Shown: positions 7,309-16,523 of the stretch, in pieces | How positions within the stretch are numbered: the first letter of the stretch is position 1 | Layout: each line of letters opens with the position of its first letter | NCBI GenBank assembly: GCA_900316585.1 | Contig: ONDM01000013.1 | Coordinates: forward strand, 1-64,000 | Direction: 5' to 3' | Length of the DNA: 64,000 nt | Source: an uncultured Prevotellaceae bacterium | GTDB taxonomy: Bacteria > Bacteroidota > Bacteroidia > Bacteroidales > Bacteroidaceae | The notes under the pieces: generated by a model | Told to the model about the DNA's origin: nothing | The model's input: the letters and a program-made list of their open reading frames with translations, nothing else | Databases searched by the model: none | Made by a program: the position numbers and the translations under genes

Positions 7309-8166
7309 GTGAAAAGTCTGAAGGTAATTCTATATTTATTTTTGTTCATTTTCTTTATCTCCTGTTCCAAAGATGGATCCCCTTTTGAGGAACAAGAAAT
7401 AGTAGATGATGGGATAGACTTTTCCTTGATCTGGGGAACATTTAGAGATGTGAATCACAGAGGCTATTCCAAGACAGCCCCAGAAAACACCTTTCCAGCG
7501 TTTGTCCTCTCTAAAGAAAAAGGTTTTAAGATTATAGAAACCGACTTACAATATAGCAAGGATGGTGTCCCTGTTCTGATACATGATACTACGGTGGACC
7601 GGACCAGCAATGCTAGTGGAGATGTGAATAAACTAACCTATGAACAGCTAAGGACACTGGATTTCGGATTTTGGAAATCAGAAATCTATGCCGGAACCAC
7701 CATTCCTAGCCTAGAAGAATTTCTCTCTTTCTGCAAGGAGAATGAAATGAAGATGTATTTGGAGCTGAAAGCCGGTATAAATCATGCCAGAGCCCAGGAA
7801 TTAGTCAGTCTGCTTTCCAGATATGGAATTTCACAGGATTGTACTTTCATCTCTTTCTCTTCGGCTTACTTGAAAGAGATAGCGAAAGTGGACAGGGCTT
7901 TCAGGTTCGGGATACTAGATTCATCTGGGACAAGAAGTGTTAAAAACAAAGTAGAAGATTTGAGGAAAGTGGTAGGTCTTTCACATATATTTGTGGATAT
8001 AAACTACCCGAAAGCTGATGAATCATTGATTTCATATTGCAAAGAAACCGGGATACCTCTAGAGGTTTGGACAGTGGACGGAGCAGATTATATTGAGACT
8101 ATGGATGCATATATCAGTGGAGTGACTTCTAATTCACTGATAGCATCGGATTATATTACACGATAA
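7309..8166 (+). CDS. Glycerophosphodiester phosphodiesterase-family lipoprotein
   Basis: A 285-residue lipoprotein with a GTG start at 7309, 9 bp after gmd. The signal peptide ends FISC with Cys19. The GDPD domain begins near residue 49: HRG (50-52), ENT (59-61), ExD (77, 79) and HD (92-93) are the conserved catalytic and metal-binding positions. Such enzymes hydrolyse glycerophosphodiesters to glycerol-3-phosphate and an alcohol. Its place in an operon that also encodes a CDP-glycerol cytidylyltransferase and two glycerophosphotransferase-family proteins suggests it may trim or recycle a glycerol-phosphate polymer outside the inner membrane; that link is inference. It is visibly more A+T-rich than gmd and ugd around it. 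Confidence 0.88.
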   Translation: MKSLKVILYLFLFIFFISCSKDGSPFEEQEIVDDGIDFSLIWGTFRDVNHRGYSKTAPENTFPAFVLSKEKGFKIIETDLQYSKDGVPVLIHDTTVDRTSNASGDVNKLTYEQLRTLDFGFWKSEIYAGTTIPSLEEFLSFCKENEMKMYLELKAGINHARAQELVSLLSRYGISQDCTFISFSSAYLKEIAKVDRAFRFGILDSSGTRSVKNKVEDLRKVVGLSHIFVDINYPKADESLISYCKETGIPLEVWTVDGADYIETMDAYISGVTSNSLIASDYITR

Positions 8167-8180
8167 ATTAGAAACAAAAT

Positions 8181-9512
8181 ATGCGAAAGTTTGAAGACTT
8201 GAAGATTGCGGTGGCAGGAACTGGATATGTGGGCCTATCCATCGCTACTCTGCTGGCACAGCACCATGAGGTAATTGCGGTGGACGTGATTCCAGAGAAG
8301 GTGCAGCTGATTAATGATAGAATTTCCCCCATTCAGGATGAGTACATAGAGAAATACTTGAAAGAGAAAGACCTGAAGCTAACCGCCACACTGGACGGCC
8401 GGGCAGCCTATGCCGATGCTGATTTCGTGGTTATAGCAGCCCCTACCAATTATGACCCGGTGAAGAACTACTTCGACACCTCTCATGTGGAAGAAGTGAT
8501 AGACCTGGTGCTGGAGGCTAATCCAGAGGCTGTGATGGTGATTAAGTCCACCATTCCTGTGGGCTATACTCGCAGCCTTTATGTGAAATATTCCAAGAAG
8601 TGGGGTGTGGATTCCACCAAGAAGTTCCGCCTGCTGTTTAGTCCTGAGTTCCTGAGAGAGTCTAAGGCCCTGTACGACAACCTGTATCCTTCCCGAATCA
8701 TTGTGGGCTACCCTAAGATGATCCGTAATGCAGAGCATACCGAGGAGAACAAGGCCATAGTGAAGCTATCCGGAAACCACATGAGGGAAAATGCAGAGAC
8801 CTTTGCCAAGCTGCTTCAGGAAGGCGCCATCAAGGAAGATGTGCCCACCCTGTTCATGGGACTGAAAGAGGCAGAGGCTGTGAAACTCTTTGCCAACACC
8901 TACCTGGCCCTACGCGTGTCTTATTTCAACGAGCTGGACACCTATGCTGAGGCCAAGGGACTGGACACTGCATCCATCATAGAAGGCGTATGTCTGGACC
9001 CACGCATCGGAACCCATTACAACAACCCAAGTTTCGGGTATGGAGGTTACTGCCTTCCGAAAGACACCAAGCAGCTGCTAGCCAACTATTCCGATGTGCC
9101 TCAGAACATGATGACCGCCATAGTGGAGAGCAACCGTACCCGCAAAGATTATATAGCTGACCAAGTTCTGCAGAAAGCCGGCTGGTATGCCTATTCCAAG
9201 GACAACCAGTTTGATGAGGCTAAGCAGCACTGCGTGATAGGCGTGTACCGCCTGACCATGAAGTCCAATTCCGATAATTTCCGCCAAAGTGCTATTCAGG
9301 GCATCATGAAGCGTGTGAAGGCCAAGGGAGCTGAGGTGATAGTCTATGAGCCAACCTTGGAAGATGGAACTAGGTTCTTTGGTAGTAGGGTGGTGAATGA
9401 CCTGGAGGCTTTCAAGCAGCAGAGCCAGGCTATCATAGCAAACCGGTATGATGCTTGTCTTGATGATGTGCAGGAGAAGGTTTATACTAGGGATATATTT
9501 AGGAGAGATTAA
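8181..9512 (+). CDS. ugd: UDP-glucose 6-dehydrogenase
   Basis: A 443-residue enzyme oxidising UDP-glucose to UDP-glucuronate with NAD+. The Rossmann motif AGTGYVG is at 12-18, STIPVGYT and SPEFLRES are family blocks, and [16 protein letters not shown] carries the catalytic Cys. It resembles the Ugd type of E. coli. It is the last of the three nucleotide-sugar genes; after it the base composition drops and the assembly genes begin. Confidence 0.94.
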   Translation: MRKFEDLKIAVAGTGYVGLSIATLLAQHHEVIAVDVIPEKVQLINDRISPIQDEYIEKYLKEKDLKLTATLDGRAAYADADFVVIAAPTNYDPVKNYFDTSHVEEVIDLVLEANPEAVMVIKSTIPVGYTRSLYVKYSKKWGVDSTKKFRLLFSPEFLRESKALYDNLYPSRIIVGYPKMIRNAEHTEENKAIVKLSGNHMRENAETFAKLLQEGAIKEDVPTLFMGLKEAEAVKLFANTYLALRVSYFNELDTYAEAKGLDTASIIEGVCLDPRIGTHYNNPSFGYGGYCLPKDTKQLLANYSDVPQNMMTAIVESNRTRKDYIADQVLQKAGWYAYSKDNQFDEAKQHCVIGVYRLTMKSNSDNFRQSAIQGIMKRVKAKGAEVIVYEPTLEDGTRFFGSRVVNDLEAFKQQSQAIIANRYDACLDDVQEKVYTRDIFRRD

Positions 9513-9765
9513 AGCTTTTGCTGGAGAGTAAAGTAGAGTGGTAATCTTTAATGCCGTAATGATTCAAGGTTATAAGATTTGATAATTCCTATTTTTGAAG
9601 AGATAGAATATAAAGTGAAACAACAGTATTATTCTGTAAAAGGAATAAGTTAAGCATGGACAATCTATCGATCATAGTGAATTTAGAAAATATGGATGTG
9701 TATATAAGTAGGATGACATCAAGTTTTTCAATAGCTCAGAATATCTTCTGTAAACAATAAGATTT

Positions 9766-11304
9766 ATGGTAGAAGATATAGAAAAAGGGAAGAGACTAGC
9801 AAAGAATACAATTGTTTTGTATTTACGCATGTTGTTTCTCATGGTTATAGGGCTTTATACCTCACGAGTCTTTCTTCAAGCATTAGGGGTTGAAGATTTT
9901 GGTATATATAATGTTGTAGGTGGTTTTGTCGGTTTATTTGCTATCATCAGTAAATCTTTATCAGGTGCAGCTAGTAGGTTCCTTAATTTTGAGATGGGGC
10001 GGGGAGATAAGGACAAATTGAAGGTAGTATTTTCTTCTACAGTTACTATTCAAATCTTTTTAGCTATTTTTGTGGCCTTACTGGCAGAATCCGTTGGAGT
10101 ATGGTTTGTTAATACTCAGTTGGTAATACCTTCAGAACGTATTTATGCTGCGAATTGGTGCTTTCAGTTATCAGTAATAACTTTTTGTAGCACATTAGTC
10201 ACTGTGCCTTATAATGCGGCAATTATAGCCCATGAAAAAATGACAACTTTTGCATACGTTTCAATATTTGAAGGCCTGACAAAGCTTTGTATTGCGTTTT
10301 TGATTATGGTTGCACCATTTGACCGACTTATCTTTTATGCATTGCTTCTTTGTATACTTCAACTTGTTATTCAATATATTTATAGATATTATTGTAAAAA
10401 GCAATTTGAAGAGTGTACTTATAAATATATTTATGATAAGTTTTTTTTAAGACAGTTACTTAGCTATGCAGGTTGGGGTTATATAGGTTCTACTTCTGTT
10501 ATATTGCGTAATCAGGGAATAAATATATTAATCAATTTGTTTTTCGGACCTGTTGTTAATGCTGCTCGAGCAGTAGCAAACCAGGTGTTGCACGCAGTTG
10601 ATGGCTTTGTTCAGAATTTCATAACTGCGGTAAGACCTCAAATCACCCAATCATATGCGGCTGAAAACTATGATTACTTGAATAAGCTACTTATGATAAG
10701 TTCAAAGTTTTCCTATTATTTATTTTTATTATTATCTTTACCAATTCTATTAAATACGGATTATATTTTGAATTTATGGTTAACTGAGGTGCCAGAACAT
10801 AGCATTCTTTTTGTACAATTGACATTACTTTTTACAATGATTAATACTTTAGTCCATCCACTTTCTATAGCACAAGCTGCAACAGGGAAAATTAGAGACT
10901 ACCAGTTAGCTACTGGTGGGCTTCAATTGCTGAATCTTCCTATAAGTTGGGTTTGTTTGAAATTGGGGTGTCCTGCTGAAAGTGTTTTAATTGTAGCAAT
11001 TGTGATTATCATTTCTGTAGTTTTCGTAAGCGTGTTTATGTTAAAGAGACTCATCCCTTTTGACACTAAGACTTACATGCAAAAAGTTATTCTTAATGTT
11101 GTCTTAGTTACGTTTGTCTCATATGTTATCTGTAATTGTTTACGCTATTGTATGCCTGGATCTTTTCTGTATCTAATAGTACATATAGGATTATGTGTGC
11201 TTATTACAGGTGTTTCTATTTTTTATTTAGGATGCAATAAGAAGGAACGTTTTTACGTTGTGGAAAAGGTAGATAAATTTAGAAAAAAGTTTTTTAGAAC
11301 GTGA
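9766..11304 (+). CDS. Polysaccharide flippase (Wzx-like, MATE/PST superfamily)
   Basis: A 512-residue integral membrane protein with about 12 to 14 hydrophobic segments. The N-terminal block with NTIVLYLRMLF, LGVEDFGIYNVVGG and SGAASRFLNFEMG is characteristic of Bacteroidetes oligosaccharide flippases. It probably moves the lipid-linked repeat unit across the inner membrane. A 253-bp gap separates it from ugd; I see no convincing promoter there. Its stop overlaps the GTG start of the next gene by 4 bp (GTGA). Confidence 0.85.
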   Translation: MVEDIEKGKRLAKNTIVLYLRMLFLMVIGLYTSRVFLQALGVEDFGIYNVVGGFVGLFAIISKSLSGAASRFLNFEMGRGDKDKLKVVFSSTVTIQIFLAIFVALLAESVGVWFVNTQLVIPSERIYAANWCFQLSVITFCSTLVTVPYNAAIIAHEKMTTFAYVSIFEGLTKLCIAFLIMVAPFDRLIFYALLLCILQLVIQYIYRYYCKKQFEECTYKYIYDKFFLRQLLSYAGWGYIGSTSVILRNQGINILINLFFGPVVNAARAVANQVLHAVDGFVQNFITAVRPQITQSYAAENYDYLNKLLMISSKFSYYLFLLLSLPILLNTDYILNLWLTEVPEHSILFVQLTLLFTMINTLVHPLSIAQAATGKIRDYQLATGGLQLLNLPISWVCLKLGCPAESVLIVAIVIIISVVFVSVFMLKRLIPFDTKTYMQKVILNVVLVTFVSYVICNCLRYCMPGSFLYLIVHIGLCVLITGVSIFYLGCNKKERFYVVEKVDKFRKKFFRT

Positions 11305-12296
11305 ACTCTTCATTGTTGTTATTATACGGAAGGACTAATCGACATTTGGGGTTATGGAAAGACTTGGAACATGACCCCCGTGTTGTAATGCGCTGTGTAG
11401 ATTTTAATCTATATCCCAAGCTAATCCGTGGATTTCGTAGAGTATTCTTGAGTTGTATCGATAAGCTAAGATTGCCATATAGGCATATGTGGTGTCAACA
11501 TAGGGATTTATTTAAAATCATACAAGGAGTGAATCAATTGCTTATTATAGATGGTGCATTGAATAATATAGATATTTGTGAATTAGAAGAATGTAGGAAA
11601 TTGAATTCAGACCTTACAATTTCACTTTATCTGATTAACTCTGTTAAAGCTCAGTCTCCTGTTATGCGTGGGGTTGTTCCAAAGATATCAAGATTTGCAT
11701 GGGACAAAATTTATACATTTGATCCTGAAGATGCAGAAGAATGTGGATTTGTCTATTCTGGATTTAACTATTATTCTAAGCAGATTTCAAACCAGACAAT
11801 TGAGGTAAATAATGATATTTATTTCGTTGGAGGTTTAAAGGGTGGTAGAGAAGAACAAATATATAAAATATATAAGTACTTGAATTCTCATCAAGTCAAA
11901 TGTATGTTTGACTTGATGACTTTTGGGAGGAAAGATTATACCTCTTTGGATGGAATAAATTATATAATGAAATGGAGGCCTTATAGTGAGGTCCTTCAAA
12001 ATGTTATGCAGAGTAAATGCATCCTGGAAATTAACCAAAAAGGCCAAAAAGGAGCTACTTTGCGTTATTTTGAGGCAATAACAATGAATAAGAAGTTATT
12101 GACTAATAATTCAGCTGTTGTAGATTTTCCTTTTTATAATTCTAAGTGGATTAAAATCATTAATAGTTTAGAAGATATAGACCTTGATTGGATTAAGGCA
12201 GATGAACAAATTGATTATGGATATCAAGATGAGTTTTCACCAATTCATCTAATAGATTTTATTCTTGAAAATAGTAAGAAGAATGAAAAAATTTAA
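11301..12296 (+). CDS. Putative glycosyltransferase
   Basis: A 331-residue soluble protein that starts at a GTG overlapping the flippase stop. I recognise no sharp motif, but the overall pattern looks like a GT-B-type glycosyltransferase of Bacteroidetes polysaccharide loci: YFVGGLKGGREEQI, then SKCILEINQKGQKGATLRYFEAITMNKKLLTNN near the C-terminus. The latter resembles the donor-site region. The assignment rests on that pattern and on the neighbours. Its last 14 bp overlap the cytidylyltransferase gene. Confidence 0.55.
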   Translation: MNSSLLLLYGRTNRHLGLWKDLEHDPRVVMRCVDFNLYPKLIRGFRRVFLSCIDKLRLPYRHMWCQHRDLFKIIQGVNQLLIIDGALNNIDICELEECRKLNSDLTISLYLINSVKAQSPVMRGVVPKISRFAWDKIYTFDPEDAEECGFVYSGFNYYSKQISNQTIEVNNDIYFVGGLKGGREEQIYKIYKYLNSHQVKCMFDLMTFGRKDYTSLDGINYIMKWRPYSEVLQNVMQSKCILEINQKGQKGATLRYFEAITMNKKLLTNNSAVVDFPFYNSKWIKIINSLEDIDLDWIKADEQIDYGYQDEFSPIHLIDFILENSKKNEKI

Positions 12297-12711
12297 AATT
12301 GGATATACACAAGGAACATATGATATGTTTCATATAGGTCATTTGAATTTGTTGCGACAAGCAAAAGCACAGTGTGAAAAGTTAATAGTAGGTATTAATT
12401 CAGATGCTTTGGTGGAAAAATATAAAAATAAGACTCCTATTATAAATGAGCATGAACGTGTCGAAATAATAAAGGAACTGCGTTGTGTAGATGATGTGAT
12501 GCTTTGTCAATCATTGAAAAAGACTTTAATATGGGATTCTATTCATTTTGATGCCATTTTCATAGGCGACGACTGGAAAGGGAATGAGCGTTGGCTTCAG
12601 ACAGAGAAAGATTTAGCTCCACTTGGGGCTAAAGTTGTATATTTGAAACATACTGATGGTATTAGCTCAACCCTTTTGAGAACACAAGAGGAAAATAAAG
12701 TTTCAGAATAA
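12283..12711 (+). CDS. Glycerol-3-phosphate cytidylyltransferase-like protein (TagD type)
   Basis: A 142-residue nucleotidyltransferase. GTYDMFHIGHLNLLRQAK carries the HxGH motif (17-20), NEHERVEIIKELRCVDDV is the family core, GDDWKGNERW follows, and the C-terminal SSTLLR block corresponds to the conserved RTxxISTT-type nucleotide site. This size and pattern fit TagD-like enzymes that make CDP-glycerol. A related activated alcohol (for example CDP-ethanolamine-like) cannot be excluded. I chose ATG 12283 rather than an upstream TTG because the beta strand KKFKIGYTQGTYD starts there. Two putative CDP-glycerol-using transferases lie downstream. Confidence 0.8.
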   Translation: MKKFKIGYTQGTYDMFHIGHLNLLRQAKAQCEKLIVGINSDALVEKYKNKTPIINEHERVEIIKELRCVDDVMLCQSLKKTLIWDSIHFDAIFIGDDWKGNERWLQTEKDLAPLGAKVVYLKHTDGISSTLLRTQEENKVSE

Positions 12712-12836
12712 ATCATCGCTTTTCTACAATTCGTTATGCAAAAAGAGCGAGTATACATAGCTAATGTTTGCAGGAGTTAAATGAACATTGAAATTTCTTG
12801 AAATATAATAATAAATTTAAATAAAATATAAAGTAT

Positions 12837-13562
12837 ATGAAAAAAAATGCAATTGTAACAGGTGCTACTAGAGGTATTGGCCAGGCTATAGCCATGATGT
12901 TGTTAGAAGAAGGTTATCATGTCATTGCTACTTATGCATATGATGAGGAATCGGTAGAACCATGTAAGACTAAATTTTCAAGTATTAGCAATGATTACGA
13001 AATATTATGGGTAGACCAGACCAGTAAGGAGGAATTAAGAGCTTTTGCTGAAAATATGTGTAAAAAGGGGCATATTGATTGTATTGTTTGTAATGCCGGG
13101 ATGACTTTACGCAATAAGGATTTAAGTGAGATTACAGATGATGGGTGGGAACGTGTAATGATGATGAATGTTAATAGTAATGTTTATTTAATACGTGATT
13201 TATTTTCTGTTATACCTCATGGTAGTAGAATTATATTTACAGCTTCTTTGATGGGGATTTTACCCCACAGTATGTCTTTAGCATATGGTGTAACAAAAAG
13301 TGCTGTTATTGGATTGGCTAAAAACCTTGTGAAATATTTTGAGGATACTAATACCACAGTAAATGCTATTGCGCCAGGTTTTGTAGAAACTGAATGGCAG
13401 AAGAAAAAACCTTTGGAGATTAGGAATAATATAGTAAGGAAGACTGCAATTAAACGTTTTGCTGATCCAAAAGAAATAGCTGATGCTGCTCGTTTTTGTT
13501 TGAAAAACAGTTTTGTGAATGGTGCAGTTATTGAAGTTACTGGAGGTTATTCATACAAATAA
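12837..13562 (+). CDS. SDR family oxidoreductase (FabG-like)
   Basis: A 241-residue classical short-chain dehydrogenase with TGATRGIG (8-15), NAG (CNAGMT), catalytic Ser in FTASLMG, YGVTK and the C-terminal VIEVTGGYS. The substrate is unknown. Inside a polysaccharide locus next to a cytidylyltransferase it could reduce a keto-sugar or a ketose phosphate; in Haemophilus type a/b capsule synthesis an SDR domain is fused to a cytidylyltransferase to make CDP-ribitol, which is a possible parallel. A 125-bp A/T-rich gap precedes it. Confidence 0.85.
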   Translation: MKKNAIVTGATRGIGQAIAMMLLEEGYHVIATYAYDEESVEPCKTKFSSISNDYEILWVDQTSKEELRAFAENMCKKGHIDCIVCNAGMTLRNKDLSEITDDGWERVMMMNVNSNVYLIRDLFSVIPHGSRIIFTASLMGILPHSMSLAYGVTKSAVIGLAKNLVKYFEDTNTTVNAIAPGFVETEWQKKKPLEIRNNIVRKTAIKRFADPKEIADAARFCLKNSFVNGAVIEVTGGYSYK

Positions 13563-13570
13563 AAATTTTT

Positions 13571-14467
13571 ATGTTTATTCTTAGGCAGATAAGTGTTTGC
13601 GTATCAGCCATTTTTGTAGCTGCCTTTCTTTGTTCGTGTTCAAAAGAGGATTTTGTTGATCTTGATACAGATTTTAAAGTACAGCTGAATGATAGTATCT
13701 GTATGAATATTCAAATGAATTATTTGTTTCAGGTTCCAACCATTACTTCTAATGGTATTCAAGGAGCATCAATAAGTAATAATTATTTGTTTATCTGTCA
13801 TGATTTTCTAAATGTTATAGATGTTATAGATTTGAATGATAATTCTTTGTTTACTTATATAGAATATAGGGAAAATCAAGCATTACATGCTAATACGGTG
13901 AACTTTAGTTCTTATTATTATGAAAAAGGAGATATGTTTCCTTTGCTTTATGTTCAGGAAAGAGGGTCAAATTGTGTAACTCATGTTTATCGTATAATAA
14001 CAGGTAAAGATAGATGGAGTTTGGAAGAGGTTCAAAAAATATCTTTTTATAATGCATCAAGTTTGACAACAGCTTTGGACAATGAGGCTAGCTATTTGTA
14101 TTGTTTTTATAGTACTAATTCTAGTGCTTTTCTAGGGAAAACAGAGATACCTAGTATGGAAAAAGCTGAAGTTGAAATAGATATTAATGATTTGGATGAT
14201 CCCTTCCAAATTCAGTATAATTATACAGGACAAGATGCTTGTATAGCTGATGGTATCTTTTTTAAACTATATGGAGGAGCTGGACAAGGTGAATTAAGAT
14301 TAGTGGATTTGGTAAGCAAAGAGTTATTTTTGACTATTGATTTAGCAGGGTTAGGGTATAAAAGTGAACCGGAAAGTATAGCATATGATTATAATAGGCA
14401 AAGGTTTATTTTGATATTCGTTGACAGGTCTGTATATGAGTTGTACTTTGAATTAGTTAAAGAATAA
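13571..14467 (+). CDS. Predicted lipoprotein of unknown function
   Basis: A 298-residue protein with a lipoprotein signal ending AFLCSC (Cys near 24-25). The rest has alternating beta-strand-like segments such as YLFICHDFLNVIDVIDL and ILIFVDRSVYELYF, suggesting a beta-propeller-like fold, but I do not recognise the family. It starts 8 bp after the SDR gene and overlaps the next gene by one base (TAATG), so it belongs to the polysaccharide operon. A surface lipoprotein inside an assembly operon could anchor or sense the polymer; this is a guess. Confidence 0.7.
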   Translation: MFILRQISVCVSAIFVAAFLCSCSKEDFVDLDTDFKVQLNDSICMNIQMNYLFQVPTITSNGIQGASISNNYLFICHDFLNVIDVIDLNDNSLFTYIEYRENQALHANTVNFSSYYYEKGDMFPLLYVQERGSNCVTHVYRIITGKDRWSLEEVQKISFYNASSLTTALDNEASYLYCFYSTNSSAFLGKTEIPSMEKAEVEIDINDLDDPFQIQYNYTGQDACIADGIFFKLYGGAGQGELRLVDLVSKELFLTIDLAGLGYKSEPESIAYDYNRQRFILIFVDRSVYELYFELVKE

Positions 14468-15663
14468 TGGTAAAAGATAAGAAAAATATAATAGTCCGTC
14501 TTATCGGCCGTTTTTTAAGAACGTGTGATAGAGTACGTATTTATTATATGAAGAGAACATGTAGGCTGGATAAACGTGTTATGGTTTTTATTAGCCGTCC
14601 GGATTATTCTGACAATGGTCGTGCATTGTATGAATTTCTATGTAAATCTGGATACGGGGATAAGTATATGATTTATTGGATTGTGAAAGATCCTTCTAAT
14701 TGTATGAAAATGTTTCCAGATTCTAAAGCTGTATTTTTAAAAGCTTATAATTGGTTAGGACTACCCAACCAGAAAGCATTGAAAATTTATATGAGTGCAG
14801 GTACTGCATTAGTTACACATGCTTTTTTCCTTGCCAAAAAGGACAGCCTATCTGGTCAAAAGCGTATCATGTTGTGGCATGGTTGTGGATATAAAGATAA
14901 AGTATGGAAAAAATTTATACCATACAATTATGACAAAGCTTGTGTAGCTGGCCCGTTGTTTATTAAAACAAAAATGAAATATTGGGGACTACCAGAGGAC
15001 CGGATAATAGCAAAAGGATATCCAAGATATGATTGGATGTTGCATCCCTCTAATGCAGCCAAACAAATGCTTGATAATTTGAAAGGGAATCATAAAAAGT
15101 TGATAATTTGGATGCCAACATTTCGTAATGCATATGGATTTAAAGAGAAAGGCATAAGTTCATTTCCTCTTATGAAAAATCAGCAAGATTGGGAGGACTT
15201 AGACAATTTCTGCATTCAACTCAGTATTTGTATTCTTGTGAAGCTTCACATGTATCAGGCAGATTATAAGATTAACTTTGAAACTTTGACGAATGTAAAG
15301 ATAATATCTAATAATGATTTTGACAAAATGCAGGTCAAATTGTATGAATTTTTAGCATTGACTGATGGTTTAATCTCAGATTATTCATCAGTTTCAGTGG
15401 ATTATCTTCTCGTCAACAAGCCTATAGCTTATGCTTTGGATGATTTTGAAATGTATAAGTCGATGCGTGGATTTGTATTTGAGAATCCTCTAAAATACAT
15501 GCCTGGACACCATTTGTATAATTTGAATGATTTGAAGATTTTTTTAAAAGATTGTTCAGAAGGAAAGGATGTTTATAAAGAAAGACGTTCTGAAATGATG
15601 GATATTGCAATATATAAGAGTGACAATTATTGTCTTGATGTTTTAAAGGCATTAGATTTATAA
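14467..15663 (+). CDS. CDP-glycerol glycerophosphotransferase family protein (TagB/TagF-like), first copy
   Basis: A 398-residue member of the Glyphos_transf family. Landmarks are MLWHGCGYKDK, GYPRYDW, IIWMPTFRNAYG and the C-terminal SDYSSVSVDYLLVNKPIAYALDDFEMY with the conserved acidic/Ser-Ser motif. These enzymes transfer glycerol-phosphate or another polyol-phosphate from a CDP-activated donor onto a glycan or a growing polymer at the inner face of the inner membrane. A basic N-terminal segment may bind the membrane. It starts on the stop codon of the preceding lipoprotein gene. Confidence 0.85.
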   Translation: MVKDKKNIIVRLIGRFLRTCDRVRIYYMKRTCRLDKRVMVFISRPDYSDNGRALYEFLCKSGYGDKYMIYWIVKDPSNCMKMFPDSKAVFLKAYNWLGLPNQKALKIYMSAGTALVTHAFFLAKKDSLSGQKRIMLWHGCGYKDKVWKKFIPYNYDKACVAGPLFIKTKMKYWGLPEDRIIAKGYPRYDWMLHPSNAAKQMLDNLKGNHKKLIIWMPTFRNAYGFKEKGISSFPLMKNQQDWEDLDNFCIQLSICILVKLHMYQADYKINFETLTNVKIISNNDFDKMQVKLYEFLALTDGLISDYSSVSVDYLLVNKPIAYALDDFEMYKSMRGFVFENPLKYMPGHHLYNLNDLKIFLKDCSEGKDVYKERRSEMMDIAIYKSDNYCLDVLKALDL

Positions 15664-15671
15664 AGATAGGA

Positions 15672-16523
15672 ATGATGGAATCTGATGACACAAAAGTAAT
15701 TGATGAATGTACTAGGAAATTGCGTGAGAGATATTCTCCTAACGGTTCCCTGCTTCGTAGAGATCAGTTGCATTTGCTAAACTTGTTAAAGGTCTTTAGC
15801 GATATTTGTAATAATAATAATATAAAGTGGTGGTTAAGCTCTGGAACCTTGTTAGGATGTATCCGACATAATGGATTTATTCCTTGGGATGATGATATAG
15901 ATGTTGTCATGTATAAGGAAGATTATAAAAGATTTGTTTCTATCATGAAAACTTATCAGTCAGATAAGTATGTCTTTCAGACAATAGATTCGGATTTTAA
16001 TTATATATCTGTATTTGGTAAATTTAGAGAAAGAAAAGGTTCTGTTACTTCAAAAAATCCACATGCTCGATTTTACAAATGGAAAGGTGTTGGTCTTGAT
16101 GTGTTTGCCCTTGAGAGAAGTAGCTATATGACAGCTTTTCTATCTTCAAAAACTTATGCTTTCCTGATGAGGTTTGCTATTTGTGAAAATGCAAAATATA
16201 GAAAGCTGATAACCCGCTTATTGCAATTTATGTGTTTTAATCTCTTTTTCCCATTATTCAGGGTTTTCAATTTTCTTGCACACGAAGGAGAGTTGCACTA
16301 CATTCAAGGATCAGGATGGGCTGGACATTTTTTCAATAAAAAGGATATAGATCCATTGTCAACTCATCTATTTGAAGGTCAATTATTTCCTGTACCTAAA
16401 AATTATGATTCATATCTCCGGAATGTTTATGGTGATTATTTGCAAATTCCTAGTGAACAGGTGATAAAACAAAACATACATTGCAAGGAATATATTGTTG
16501 AAATTTATAAAGACCAGTCATGA
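15672..16523 (+). CDS. LicD family phosphotransferase
   Basis: A 283-residue protein with the LicD signature WWLSSGTLLGCIRHNGFIPWDDDIDV (about 53-78), including the DDDID metal-binding set at 73-77. LicD proteins transfer phosphocholine, phosphoethanolamine or polyol phosphate from CDP-linked donors to sugars. No choline kinase or choline cytidylyltransferase is seen here, so CDP-glycerol made in the same operon is a plausible donor. ATG 15672 or 15675 could be used. The stop overlaps the next gene by 4 bp (ATGA). Confidence 0.85.
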   Translation: MMESDDTKVIDECTRKLRERYSPNGSLLRRDQLHLLNLLKVFSDICNNNNIKWWLSSGTLLGCIRHNGFIPWDDDIDVVMYKEDYKRFVSIMKTYQSDKYVFQTIDSDFNYISVFGKFRERKGSVTSKNPHARFYKWKGVGLDVFALERSSYMTAFLSSKTYAFLMRFAICENAKYRKLITRLLQFMCFNLFFPLFRVFNFLAHEGELHYIQGSGWAGHFFNKKDIDPLSTHLFEGQLFPVPKNYDSYLRNVYGDYLQIPSEQVIKQNIHCKEYIVEIYKDQS

